Source: Hymenobacter translucens (GTDB lineage: Bacteria; Bacteroidota; Bacteroidia; Cytophagales; Hymenobacteraceae). From it: a stretch of 64,000 nucleotides of DNA. Where the stretch lies: the NCBI RefSeq assembly GCF_020685205.1, contig NZ_JAJERB010000003.1:652893-716892 (forward strand). Direction: 5' to 3'. Positions 49,377 to 57,945 of the stretch are shown here, piece after piece (the stretch's first letter is position 1; each line of letters begins with the position of its first letter). Both the position numbers and the translations under genes were made by a program. Under the pieces are notes generated by a model, which was not told the origin of the DNA, ran no database searches, and saw only the letters and a program-made list of their open reading frames with translations.

Positions 49377-51059
49377 CTATTCGCTGGCAGCGGGAGCGGC
49401 CGGGGAGCCACCTACGGCTGCGCCGCCTTCGGGACGGGGCCCACGGCCGCTGCGGTTGCGGCCGCCGCGCTTACGACGGCGCTGGCCTTCGCCTTCGGCG
49501 CGGGGTGGGCGGGCTTCCCCTTCTGCCCGGGGCTCCCGCGGCGGGCGCGCATCGCCTTCCGGACGAGGGGTACGCGGCTCCCGGGGAGGGCGGGATTCGC
49601 CTTCCGGCCGCGGAGCGCGGGGCGGACGGGCCTCCCCCTCGGGGCGGGGCGGGCGCACGTACGGCACCGCCGGGGCCTGACCGGCGTCGAGTGCCGCCAG
49701 GGTAGCTTCGGCGCGGGCAATCCGGGCTTTGTGCTCGGGGCTGTTATGATCGGGCGCATCCCGGCGGGGCGGGTGGCTGCCGTCGGCGCTGCGGCCTCCA
49801 CCTTCCGGGCGCGGACCCCGGCCACCACCGCTGCCGCCGGAACGGCCGCCACTGCCGCTCCGCTCGGGGCGGCCGCCAATTTTGCCGCGCAGGCCGCTGA
49901 AGCGTTTCGGGTCGAATTCCGGGGCCGGGCCCAAACCCAGTTCCTCGGTGATGTTGCGCTTCTCCAGGTCGCGCTCAATCAGCTTCTCAATCTTCACGAC
50001 GCGGTCCTGGTCCTGGTCGGAAATGAAGGTAATGGCGGTGCCTTTGGTGGCGGCCCGGGCCGTGCGGCCGATGCGGTGCACGTAGTCCTCGGCGGCGCGG
50101 GGAATGTCGTAGTTCACCACGTGGCTGAGCGAGTCGATGTCGATGCCGCGGCTAAGCACGTCGGTGGCGACCAGGATGGGAAACTGCTTGTTCTTGAAGG
50201 CCCGCATGATTTCCTCCCGCTCTTCCTGCGTCCGGTCGGAGCTGATGCCCCGGGCCTCGACGCCCAGCTTGTTCACCGCCTTTACGATGCCGGCCACGGC
50301 TGCCTTCTGGCTGGTGAACAAGACCATGCTCTGCACGTCCTGGGTTTTGATGATGTGCTCCAGCACGTAGATCTTCTGGCGGTCGAAGGCCATGTACAGC
50401 TGCTGGTCGATGCCGGCGGCGGGCTTGGAGACGGCCAAGCGGATTTCCTCGGGCTTATTCAGGATCTGCTGGGAGAAGTCCCGGATCTTGCCCGGCATGG
50501 TAGCCGAGAACAGCAGGGTCTGCCGCTCCTTGGGCAGCTGGCGCACGATGTTCAGGATGTCGTCCGAGAAGCCCATGTCCATCATCTTGTCGGCCTCGTC
50601 GAGCACGAGGTACTTGATCTGGTCGAACTTCACGTAGCCCATCTGCAGGTGGGCAATCAGGCGGCCGGGCGTGGCAATGATGATGTCGGCACCGGAGGTC
50701 AGGGCGCGCTTCTGCTGCTCCCAGTTCTCGCTTTTGCCGCCCCCGTAGATGGCGATGCTGCTGGCCTCCACGAAGTAGCCGAAGCCCGTCACTTGCTCGT
50801 CGATCTGGGTGGCCAGCTCGCGGGTGGGCACCAGGATCAGCGTGGAGGTGGTGCCGTGCTTGTCGTGGGAAATCTTGTCGAGCAGGGGCAGCAGGTAAGC
50901 GGCGGTTTTGCCGGTGCCGGTCTGGGCGCAGGCAATCAGATCTTTGCCCTCGAGGATTTTGGGAATGGCCTGCTCCTGAATGGGCGTGGCATTCTGGTAA
51001 TTCATGGCATCCACGCCGGCCAGCAGGTCGTCGTGGAGGTTAAATTCGTGAAAGGTCAA
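49377..51059 (-). CDS. DEAD-box RNA helicase, RhlE-like, with RPEGE repeats
   Basis: A 560-residue helicase. Motifs in order: Q-motif (NATPIQEQAIP), Walker A (CAQTGTGKTAAYL), DEAD (LDEADKMMDMG), SAT (LLFSATMPGK), and motif VI HRIGRTARAAT, ending about residue 370. The last ~190 residues are a disordered, Pro/Arg/Gly-rich tail with repeated RPEGE...RPPR units and a basic end (RRRKRGGRNRSGRGPRPEGG). This tail probably binds RNA and promotes condensates. It should unwind structured RNA in the cytoplasm. Confidence 0.95.
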   Translation of the reverse strand: MTFHEFNLHDDLLAGVDAMNYQNATPIQEQAIPKILEGKDLIACAQTGTGKTAAYLLPLLDKISHDKHGTTSTLILVPTRELATQIDEQVTGFGYFVEASSIAIYGGGKSENWEQQKRALTSGADIIIATPGRLIAHLQMGYVKFDQIKYLVLDEADKMMDMGFSDDILNIVRQLPKERQTLLFSATMPGKIRDFSQQILNKPEEIRLAVSKPAAGIDQQLYMAFDRQKIYVLEHIIKTQDVQSMVLFTSQKAAVAGIVKAVNKLGVEARGISSDRTQEEREEIMRAFKNKQFPILVATDVLSRGIDIDSLSHVVNYDIPRAAEDYVHRIGRTARAATKGTAITFISDQDQDRVVKIEKLIERDLEKRNITEELGLGPAPEFDPKRFSGLRGKIGGRPERSGSGGRSGGSGGGRGPRPEGGGRSADGSHPPRRDAPDHNSPEHKARIARAEATLAALDAGQAPAVPYVRPPRPEGEARPPRAPRPEGESRPPREPRTPRPEGDARPPREPRAEGEARPPRAEGEGQRRRKRGGRNRSGRGPRPEGGAAVGGSPAAPAASE

Positions 51060-51183
51060 GGTTCAGCGTACTAGGGTGAAGAAAAAGGCTGACCTTGATT
51101 TTCCGGTCAGCGAACCGCTTGATTTAAAGCAAATATAAGGATTTCCGGCTGCTGCCATCGGGCTTGCACCGACCCTTTGCGGC

Positions 51184-53349
51184 CTACGGTTTGGGCGGCG
51201 TGGCTTCCTCCTGCCGGGGCTGGTTGGTGTTCACGCCCGCATCCGGCGGCGCACCCGTGTTGAGCAGGTCAATGAGGTTGATGGGGTCGTAGAGGGTGCT
51301 GTCGGGCGACGATGCCATGCGCGTCGTGTCGGGGCGGGCCGCGAAGTTCATGAAGCGCCGGGCCGGGCCGTTCAAACTCACCGACCGGCTTAGGCCATCC
51401 GCCTCGTGCTCGGGAATGTAGCCGCGCCGGGCCATGATGTCGGCAATCAGGCGGAAGAAGTAGCGGGTGCTGCGGCGCAGGTCCCCGTAGGCGTCAAACG
51501 ACTGCCGGGCATACTTGGGCTTGGGAATGATGCTGGCCAGGTACAGGCTTTCCTGCAGGTTGAGCTGGGCCGGCGTCTTGTCGTAGTAAAACCTGGCGGC
51601 CTCGCTCACCCCGTACACGCCCCGCTCGCCCCCGCTCCAGCGGTACTTGCTCGGGCCCCACTCAATGATGTTCAGGTACACCTCCATCATGCGCTCCTTG
51701 CTCACGAGGCGGGTGTTTTCGATCAGCCATACCACCAGCGCCTCCTCGGCCTTGCGGGCCACGGTCTTCTGCCGGGTCAGGAACACGTTCTTCACCAGCT
51801 GCATGCTCAGCGTGCTGCCGCCGCGGGCGAAGCGCTTTTCCTTGATGTTCTGGATAGCCGACTTCACAAACGCCTTTTCCATAAAGCCCTTGTGGGTGAA
51901 GAAGCGCGGGTCCTCGGCCGTGATGATGGCGTACTTCAGGTAGTCTGACACCTGGTCGAACGGCACAAAGTCGGGGTTTGAGGGGCCAACGGCGAAGGTC
52001 TTCACCGAGTCACCCCGGTCGTTGTAAGCCGTGTACTGGAACTCCTCATTGAGCTGGCGCAGGTCTACCTTGCCGAACTTGGTGATCCGGAAGTTGCGTC
52101 CGGTCAGCCCGGAGTTGAACTGCAGGCTGTCGACCTGCTGCATGTCGAGGGCCGCGCTAAGCTTGTACTGCAGCGTGCCGGTGCCCTGCATGCCGTCGAC
52201 CACCGAGAAAATGCCGTGGGGCAGGGAGGCGAAGAAGTCGGTGGCGGGCGTTTCGGCCGTTTCCACCTTCAGGGCGACCAGCAGGCCGCGCAGGCGGGCA
52301 CTGTAGCTCAGCGTGCTCGGGTCGAGGCGGCGGCCAAGCTCCGCGGGCGTGCGCAGCTTGATGCTGACCTGAGGGAAGGCCTCAATCTTGTTCAGCCGCA
52401 CCTTCGTGCCTTTGTCGAGCGAGGCGTAATTCTGACCCAGGGTGGCAATAAAGTCCATGCCCCCGTGCTTCACCACCACGTCGGTGTCTGAAATCTTGGG
52501 GTGGTTGACGATGAAGTTGGTGGCCGCAGCGGTGCCGCGCACCGTGAGCTGCTCGTCCTCGAAGTCTTTTTCGGTCAGGCTCACCTGCAGCGAGTCGAAC
52601 TGCACGCGGGCGCCGTAGCGGCTCATCACGTAAGGCAGCACCACGGGCTTGCGGTTCAGCCCGAAGAGGCTGGCCTGCAGTTCGTAGTCGCCGGGCTCCA
52701 CGTGCCCGCTCACGCCCATCTGGTTGCTCACGGAATCGACTACGGAGGAGAACTGCCCCACGATGTCGCCGTCCTCAATGGTAAGGCTGGGCATCGAAAA
52801 CGTAGCCTGGTGGCGGGGGCTCTGGTAGGTAACGAGGAAGTTGGTAAAGGCGGCCTCGTCGGGAATGTTGTCGAAGCCGGCTTCGAGCAGCTGGTTGAGC
52901 AGCAGGCCGTAGTTCGTGCCCTTGGTCGTGTCGCGGGCTACGACGGGCTGGCTTTTCTTCTTGAACAGAAACGAGTAGTTGTCCTGCTCCCGGGTTTTGC
53001 GGGCTGTCAGGCGGGCGTCGGCAATCTGCAGGTTGCTGAACACCGGCCGCCGCGCAAACAGGGACTTCAGGCTGATGGCGGCCGTGATGCTTTTGGCCTT
53101 CATCAGGGTGTCGCGGCCGATGGGCACCAGGGACACGCCATCGACCTGCACCGTGTTCAGGTCGGTAAAGCGGGCGGGGCCCAGGGTCAGGGCCACCGGG
53201 TACTTGCGCTCCACCTTGGTTTTCACCTGCGCCATGGCGTACTGCAGCAGCTGCTGGCGCTTGAGCAGGAACACGCCCAGGGCCACGGCCAGCAGCAGTG
53301 CTACGATGCCCAGGCCAATGCCTATTTTTTTCTTGGTTGCTGAATTCAC
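51184..53349 (-). CDS. GT51 peptidoglycan polymerase with AsmA-like N-terminus
   Basis: A 721-residue protein. One TM segment (about 8-30; GLGIVALLLAVALGVFLL) is followed by ~430 residues of a repetitive beta-rich region resembling AsmA/TamB-type proteins (VDGVSLVPIGRDTLM, PVFSNLQIADARL). The GT51 domain lies about residues 460-640: catalytic Glu near 479 in AIITAEDPRFFTHKG, then GGSTLSMQLVKNVFL and MMEVYLNIIEWG. There is no transpeptidase domain. It should polymerise lipid II glycan chains from the periplasmic side. The GTG at 53349 is used because a consensus -7 box lies at 53419-53426. Confidence 0.9.
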   Translation of the reverse strand: MNSATKKKIGIGLGIVALLLAVALGVFLLKRQQLLQYAMAQVKTKVERKYPVALTLGPARFTDLNTVQVDGVSLVPIGRDTLMKAKSITAAISLKSLFARRPVFSNLQIADARLTARKTREQDNYSFLFKKKSQPVVARDTTKGTNYGLLLNQLLEAGFDNIPDEAAFTNFLVTYQSPRHQATFSMPSLTIEDGDIVGQFSSVVDSVSNQMGVSGHVEPGDYELQASLFGLNRKPVVLPYVMSRYGARVQFDSLQVSLTEKDFEDEQLTVRGTAAATNFIVNHPKISDTDVVVKHGGMDFIATLGQNYASLDKGTKVRLNKIEAFPQVSIKLRTPAELGRRLDPSTLSYSARLRGLLVALKVETAETPATDFFASLPHGIFSVVDGMQGTGTLQYKLSAALDMQQVDSLQFNSGLTGRNFRITKFGKVDLRQLNEEFQYTAYNDRGDSVKTFAVGPSNPDFVPFDQVSDYLKYAIITAEDPRFFTHKGFMEKAFVKSAIQNIKEKRFARGGSTLSMQLVKNVFLTRQKTVARKAEEALVVWLIENTRLVSKERMMEVYLNIIEWGPSKYRWSGGERGVYGVSEAARFYYDKTPAQLNLQESLYLASIIPKPKYARQSFDAYGDLRRSTRYFFRLIADIMARRGYIPEHEADGLSRSVSLNGPARRFMNFAARPDTTRMASSPDSTLYDPINLIDLLNTGAPPDAGVNTNQPRQEEATPPKP

Positions 53350-53418
53350 ACGAACGGACAGTAGGGAAGAGAAGCGGCTGGCCTTGCGAGTATCGTGCCG
53401 AACGCCCACCCACGTACG

Positions 53419-53426
53419 CAAAGGTA
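53419..53426 (-). promoter_or_regulatory. -7 box for GT51 gene
   Basis: Read on the minus strand this is TACCTTTG, an exact match, 69 bases before the GTG at 53349. Confidence 0.55.
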
Positions 53427-53471
53427 GCGAAAACGGCTGCGCTTGCCCTAGCTGGGCCCTGCCTCATTTGC

Positions 53472-53479
53472 TACCTTTG
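53472..53479 (+). promoter_or_regulatory. -7 box for purB
   Basis: TACCTTTG matches the TAnnTTTG consensus exactly, 72 bases before the ATG at 53552. Confidence 0.55.
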
Positions 53480-53551
53480 GCCGCAGCAGCCGGGGGCCCG
53501 GACAGCAGCTGCCGGACCGACACCGCCCCTTTCCCGGCTTCCCCGTCCCCT

Positions 53552-54913
53552 ATGTCCACTTCTGTCGCCGACATTCTCGCCCCCCTGACCGCCCTTTCGC
53601 CGCTCGACGGCCGCTACCGGCGGCAGACCGAGCCCCTGGCCCGCTACTTTTCCGAGCTGGCGCTGATGCGCTACCGGGTGCTGGTGGAAGTTGAGTACTT
53701 TATTGCCCTCTGCCAGCTGCCCCTGCCCCAGCTGGCCCCGGTCGACGCGGGCGTATTCCCGGATCTGCGGGCCATCTACCTGCACTTTTCCGGTGCCGAC
53801 GCCGAGGCCATCAAAGCCCACGAGCAGGTCACCAACCACGACGTGAAGGCGGTGGAGTACTTTCTGCGCGACCGGTTCAGCCAGCTCGGGCTAAGCCAGT
53901 ACCTGGAGTTCATTCACTTCGGGCTCACCTCCCAGGACATCAACAACACCGCCGTGCCGCTGAGTTTGCAGCAGGCCCTGATCGGGGTGCTGCTGCCGGC
54001 TTACGCCCAGGTGCGCAACCAGCTGGCCGCCCGCGCCGCCGAGTGGGCCGCGGTGCCCATGCTGGCCCGCACCCACGGGCAGCCGGCCTCGCCCACCCGC
54101 CTGGGCAAGGAGCTGGCCGTGTTCGTGGCCCGGCTTGATGCCCAGGTGGAGCTGCTCGGACAGGTGCCCTTCGGCGCTAAGTTCGGCGGGGCTACCGGCA
54201 ACTTCAATGCCCACCACGTAGCCTACCCCCAGGTCGACTGGGCCCGGTTTGCCGACCAGTTCGTGAACGGCACGCTGGGCTTGCACCGCAGCCAGCCCAC
54301 CACCCAGATCGAGCACTACGACCACCTAGCTGCCACCTGCGACGGGCTCAAGCGCATCAACACCATCCTGATTGACCTGGCCCGGGACGTGTGGCAGTAC
54401 ATTTCGATGGGCTACTTCCGGCAGACCGTCAAGGCGGGGGAAGTGGGGTCCTCGGCCATGCCGCACAAGGTGAACCCCATCGACTTTGAGAATGCCGAGG
54501 GCAACCTGGGCGTCGCCAACGCCCTGCTCGAGCACCTGGCCGCCAAGCTGCCCATCAGCCGCCTGCAGCGCGACCTGACCGACTCTACCGTGCTGCGCAA
54601 CCTCGGCGTGCCGCTGGGCCACGCCCTGATTGCGCTGAACGCCCTGCGGCGGGGCCTCGACAAGCTGGCCCTCGACGAGGAAGCCCTGCACCGCGACCTG
54701 GAAGCCAACTGGGCCGTGGTGGCCGAGGCCATTCAAACTATTCTGCGCCGCGAAGCGTACCCCGACCCCTACAACGCCCTCAAGGTCCTGACCCGCACCG
54801 GCGGCGCCATCACCCAACAGACGATGCAGGAGTTTATCGAAACGCTCGACGTGCGCGAGGAAGTAAAGCAGGAGCTGCGCGCCATTACGCCCCAGAACTA
54901 CGTGGGAATCTGA
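53552..54913 (+). CDS. purB: adenylosuccinate lyase
   Basis: A 453-residue enzyme of the fumarase/aspartase superfamily. It acts twice in purine synthesis, releasing fumarate from SAICAR and from adenylosuccinate. TALSPLDGRYRRQTEPL opens it, FGLTSQDINNTAVPL and the signature GSSAMPHKVNPIDFENAEG, with its catalytic Ser loop, are clear. The ATG at 53552 is the natural start; the longer frame would overlap the GT51 promoter. Its length is typical. Confidence 0.97.
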   Translation: MSTSVADILAPLTALSPLDGRYRRQTEPLARYFSELALMRYRVLVEVEYFIALCQLPLPQLAPVDAGVFPDLRAIYLHFSGADAEAIKAHEQVTNHDVKAVEYFLRDRFSQLGLSQYLEFIHFGLTSQDINNTAVPLSLQQALIGVLLPAYAQVRNQLAARAAEWAAVPMLARTHGQPASPTRLGKELAVFVARLDAQVELLGQVPFGAKFGGATGNFNAHHVAYPQVDWARFADQFVNGTLGLHRSQPTTQIEHYDHLAATCDGLKRINTILIDLARDVWQYISMGYFRQTVKAGEVGSSAMPHKVNPIDFENAEGNLGVANALLEHLAAKLPISRLQRDLTDSTVLRNLGVPLGHALIALNALRRGLDKLALDEEALHRDLEANWAVVAEAIQTILRREAYPDPYNALKVLTRTGGAITQQTMQEFIETLDVREEVKQELRAITPQNYVGI

Positions 54914-55319
54914 CCTCAACCGCCTCTTACCGAACTTTACAGAGCGGTACTGGCCCTGGAGGCGCCGGGCCAACAAGTGCGCGCCCTGCCGTTGCCACCA
55001 CGGCAGCTCTGGACGGGGTAGGCCCGCGGCCGGGCCTTTATCCGATGCGGTGCGGCGAGAGCACGGGGCAGCTGGTAGTCGACTAACTTTTCAGAAGCGC
55101 GGTCCCGGCGTCAGGATGGGGAAAAAAGCACTAAGTACTACGCTGGATCAACGCCCTGTACTACCCTGTAACTGCTCTGAGGGCTGGCTTCCGGAAAGTC
55201 AGCCCTCTTTGTTTTCCGACAATATTCTATTTCAATCTAACCTTTCTTATACTTAGGAACGCAAACACCGTCCGCTCTTTTACGCCCCCTCCACCGTCAC
55301 TCGCCAACTTAACCCGTAC
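54914..55319. other. intergenic stretch after purB
   Basis: It holds a terminator-like hairpin (55179-55207) and an AT-rich patch (55218-55262) that could carry the promoter of the LuxR gene. A short frame at 55050-55256 looks random and is not called. No tRNA-like fold was seen. Confidence 0.5.
55179..55212 (+). terminator. terminator-like hairpin upstream of LuxR gene
   Basis: GAGGGCTG (55179-55186) pairs with CAGCCCTC (55200-55207), followed by TTTGTTTT. It lies 265 bases after purB. Confidence 0.75.
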
Positions 55320-55988
55320 ATGACTGATGAAGAATTAATTACGCAAAAAGTCGCTGAAGTTGCTGCCACTGCCGACCTCTACCCGGGCGTCGTCATTGTG
55401 CTGAACATTCATACCAGCTCCGTGGAATATATGTCGAAGCGCGGGCTGCTGTTGCTGCGCACTTCCATGGCCGAGCTGCGCGCGATGGGGCCGGACTACC
55501 ACGTCCGCTTTTTCAACCAGGAAGAGGCTCAGGACTATGTGCCACTGCTGTTTGGCATCATGGAGAAAAATGACTTCGAAACGGTCATCTCCTTTTTTCA
55601 GCAGGTGCGGACTACCGAAGGCCCCGAATGGAGCTGGTATCTGAGCACCATCAAGCTGCTGGCCCAGGACACCCAGGGGCAGCCCCTGCTGTTCATCTGC
55701 TTTGCCAGCCCCATCGACCCTTCCAGCCACGTCACAGCCAAAGTGCAGCGCCTGCTCGACGAGAACAACTTCCTGCGCACCAATCACCATAAGTACGCGC
55801 TGCTCACCCGCCGGGAGTGCGAGGTGCTGCAGCTGCTGGCCCTGGGTAAAAGCTCCCAGGAAATTGCGCTTATGCTGAGCGTGTCGGCGCAGACGGCGGA
55901 AACGCACCGCCGCAACATCCGCCACAAGCTGGAGCTGCACTCCACCTTCGACCTGGGCATGTACGCCCGGGCCTTCAATCTCATTTAA
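55320..55988 (+). CDS. orphan LuxR-family transcriptional regulator
   Basis: A 222-residue protein. The first ~140 residues resemble a PAS-like sensory domain in layout, beta strands followed by helices (YPGVVIVLNIHTSSVEYMSK, PEWSWYLSTIKLLAQDTQG), with no receiver Asp. A LuxR HTH occupies about 160-215 (LLTRRECEVLQLLALGKSSQ, MLSVSAQTAETHRRNIRHKL). There is no adjacent kinase. The ATG at 55320 is used. Ligand and targets are unknown; it sits convergent to the XRE regulator gene. Confidence 0.88.
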   Translation: MTDEELITQKVAEVAATADLYPGVVIVLNIHTSSVEYMSKRGLLLLRTSMAELRAMGPDYHVRFFNQEEAQDYVPLLFGIMEKNDFETVISFFQQVRTTEGPEWSWYLSTIKLLAQDTQGQPLLFICFASPIDPSSHVTAKVQRLLDENNFLRTNHHKYALLTRRECEVLQLLALGKSSQEIALMLSVSAQTAETHRRNIRHKLELHSTFDLGMYARAFNLI

Positions 55989-56070
55989 TTCCCGGTTCGG
56001 CCGGTCCGACCGTACAGGGTTGGGCCGGCCGATGCCCGGTTTTCTTCCCCACTGGTAGGGCCGGTGTGGC

Positions 56071-56652
56071 TTATTGGTCTTTGTCGAAGACGGGTGCGCC
56101 GGGGATATCTTCCGCCAGCAGGCGCGTGATTTCGGTTGCCTCAAAGCGCAGCGTGTCCAGCCGCAGGGCGAGCAGGGCGGGCGTGCCGTCTTCGCCGGCG
56201 AGCGTGGCAGCGGCCTGATCTTCCAGGATGTTTAGCCAGCGCTGCTGCCGCTCGGGCAGAGCCCGCCGCAACGTGGGCAAAGCCTGCCGCCAGAGCCGGG
56301 CCTGGGACCACCGCGCCTGGCACCGCGCCAGCTTTTCCCGGGCCTGACAGATTCCCAGCTCAAGCTCCTTCAGCCGCGCGCTCAGCGTCCTGCGGTCGGC
56401 CGCCGACAGCACGGGTGCGGGCAGCGCCGGGGCCGTTCCATCGGGTCCCGGCAGGGCCAGCACCAGCGGGGTTAGTTTTTCCAGGGCCGGCAAAGGCAGG
56501 CGCCGCTTCCCGCGCTCATCCATGGCAACCATGGAGCGCGTTACGCCCAGCAGGCCGGCCAGGTCCCGCTGCGTGAGGCCGAAGTGCGCCCGTACCCGCT
56601 GCAGGGTCGAATAATGGGCCCGGGGGCCTTTCTGATAGGAAAACTTAACCAT
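56071..56652 (-). CDS. XRE-family HTH regulator with coiled-coil C-terminus
   Basis: A 193-residue protein from the ATG at 56652. The N-terminal HTH (about 15-65) is LQRVRAHFGLTQRDLAGLLG followed by VTRSMVAMDERGKRRLPLP. The rest is helical and probably coiled (LSARLKELELGICQAREKLA). A 52-base perfect palindrome lies 40 bases upstream of the ATG and could be its operator. In-frame ATGs further upstream lie inside that palindrome and are excluded. Related XRE genes with long C-termini are common in Hymenobacter (recalled). Confidence 0.87.
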   Translation of the reverse strand: MVKFSYQKGPRAHYSTLQRVRAHFGLTQRDLAGLLGVTRSMVAMDERGKRRLPLPALEKLTPLVLALPGPDGTAPALPAPVLSAADRRTLSARLKELELGICQAREKLARCQARWSQARLWRQALPTLRRALPERQQRWLNILEDQAAATLAGEDGTPALLALRLDTLRFEATEITRLLAEDIPGAPVFDKDQ

Positions 56653-56692
56653 CGGTACGGTAAAATGATAGAAATAACGACCGGGCCTAAGT

Positions 56693-56744
56693 TGTGACAA
56701 AATGATCTGTGACAAAACGTTTTGTCACAGATCATTTTGTCACA
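56693..56744. promoter_or_regulatory. 52-base perfect palindrome, likely operator
   Basis: The 26-base arms are exactly complementary, with no loop. Each arm carries two TGTGACAAAA copies (56693 and 56709) that are reversed in the other arm (56719 and 56735). It lies between the divergent XRE and GT9 genes. Symmetry of this kind fits a dimer or tetramer binding site; cruciform extrusion is also possible. Confidence 0.9.
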
Positions 56745-56811
56745 GGTTTCCCGGCCGGCTCAGGCCCGCCGATTTTCGGGTCCGGGTAACCAGCTACTTC
56801 GCCCCGTCGGC

Positions 56812-56819
56812 TACCTTTG
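56812..56819 (+). promoter_or_regulatory. -7 box for GT9 gene
   Basis: TACCTTTG matches the consensus exactly, 19 bases before the ATG at 56839. The palindrome lies 68 bases further upstream. Confidence 0.65.
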
Positions 56820-56838
56820 CCGGATACTTATCCTTCGC

Positions 56839-57945
56839 ATGGCCGAACTCAACGGTATTACTGTTCATCCCAACTGCCGCCATTTCCGGGGCGACATTCC
56901 CTGCCGCCCCAACAAAGAGCACGGCTACCAGTGCACCGGCTGCCCAGTGTACGCGCCCGTGCAGCATCGCATCCTGATTATCAAGCTGGGCGCCATCGGG
57001 GACGTCATCCGCACCACGCCCCTGCTGCGCCGCCTGCGCCAGGAGTACCCCGACGCCAAAATCACTTGGCTCACGCTTACGCCCGCCATCCTGCCCGCCG
57101 GGGCCATCGACGAGATTCTTAAGCTGGACCTGCCCAGCGTGCTGCACCTGCAGGCCCGGGAGTTTGATCTGCTCTTGAACCTGGACAAGGACAAGGAAGC
57201 CTGCGCCCTGCACGACTCCATCCGGGCCGCCCGCAAGTTTGGCTACACTCTGCACCCCAACGGCGTGGCCTGGCCGTCGAACGAGCTGGCCAACCACAAG
57301 TTCCTGACCGGCGTGTTCGACCAGCTGAGCCTGCAAAACCAGAAGCCCTACGTCCAGGAAATCTTCGAGCTCTGCGGCTTCGAGTTCCAACACGAGGAGT
57401 ACGTATTTGATAACCATCAGGACAAGGGCTACCGTTGGGACCTGCCCACGGGCAAGCCCCGCGTGGGGCTCAACACCGGCTGCGGCGACCGGTGGACCAC
57501 CCGGCTGTGGTCGGACGAGAAGTGGATTACGCTGATCCGCCAGCTGCAGCAGGCCGGCTACGCACCGGTGCTGCTGGGTGGCACCGCCGAGCACGAGCGC
57601 AACGTGGTGCTGCACGAGGCCACCGGCGCCGCGTATCCCGGCACGTTCCCGTTGGAGCAGTTCATCAACCTGATGCACCAGATGGACCTTATCGTGACCC
57701 AGGTGACCATGGCCATGCACATCAGCATTGCCCTGCAAAAGCCCACGGTGCTGATGAACAACATCTTCAACCCCTACGAATTCGACCTCTACGGCCGGGG
57801 GCAGATCGTGCAACCCGACCGGGAGTGCGTGTGCTTCTACCGGGGCTCCTGCAAGCTGGGCACCAGCTGCATGGAAGATTTGCCCGCCGACAAGGTATTT
57901 GCCGCCGTACGGGCCAGCCTGCCGGCCGTTCCGGCATCAGCTTAG
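56839..57945 (+). CDS. glycosyltransferase family 9 with N-terminal Cys cluster
   Basis: A 368-residue GT9 (heptosyltransferase-type) protein. The catalytic core starts at HRILIIKLGAIGDVIRTTPL; the donor-site region in the second half includes VGLNTGCGDRWTTRLWSDE and QVTMAMHISIALQKPTVLM. Four Cys precede it (Cys13, 22, 32 and 35; the last pair is CTGC), and the C-terminus has CVCFYRGSCKLGTSC. This suggests a bound metal or Fe-S centre in addition to catalysis. Probable role: adding a heptose-like sugar to a lipopolysaccharide or glycan core. A consensus -7 box lies 19 bases upstream. Confidence 0.87.
   Translation: MAELNGITVHPNCRHFRGDIPCRPNKEHGYQCTGCPVYAPVQHRILIIKLGAIGDVIRTTPLLRRLRQEYPDAKITWLTLTPAILPAGAIDEILKLDLPSVLHLQAREFDLLLNLDKDKEACALHDSIRAARKFGYTLHPNGVAWPSNELANHKFLTGVFDQLSLQNQKPYVQEIFELCGFEFQHEEYVFDNHQDKGYRWDLPTGKPRVGLNTGCGDRWTTRLWSDEKWITLIRQLQQAGYAPVLLGGTAEHERNVVLHEATGAAYPGTFPLEQFINLMHQMDLIVTQVTMAMHISIALQKPTVLMNNIFNPYEFDLYGRGQIVQPDRECVCFYRGSCKLGTSCMEDLPADKVFAAVRASLPAVPASA

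Noticed and set aside
49731..51074. 447-codon frame opposite the DEAD-box helicase
   Set aside because: It is an antisense shadow caused by GC-rich third positions; the helicase motifs show the real frame.
53552..54913. Frame extending 5' of purB to 52979
   Set aside because: The extension overlaps the GT51 gene and its promoter, and the conserved PurB N-terminus begins at 53552.
55030..55140. Possible tRNA-like sequence after purB
   Set aside because: No TTCGAAT-type T-loop, no paired acceptor stem and no CCA-like end could be found.
55050..55256. Short frame of 68 residues after purB
   Set aside because: It spans the terminator-like hairpin and has no start signal, domain or codon-use support.
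56702..56735. Both strands open with near-identical frames at the palindrome
   Set aside because: The matching starts are a direct consequence of the palindrome; the real genes begin at 56652 (minus) and 56839 (plus).
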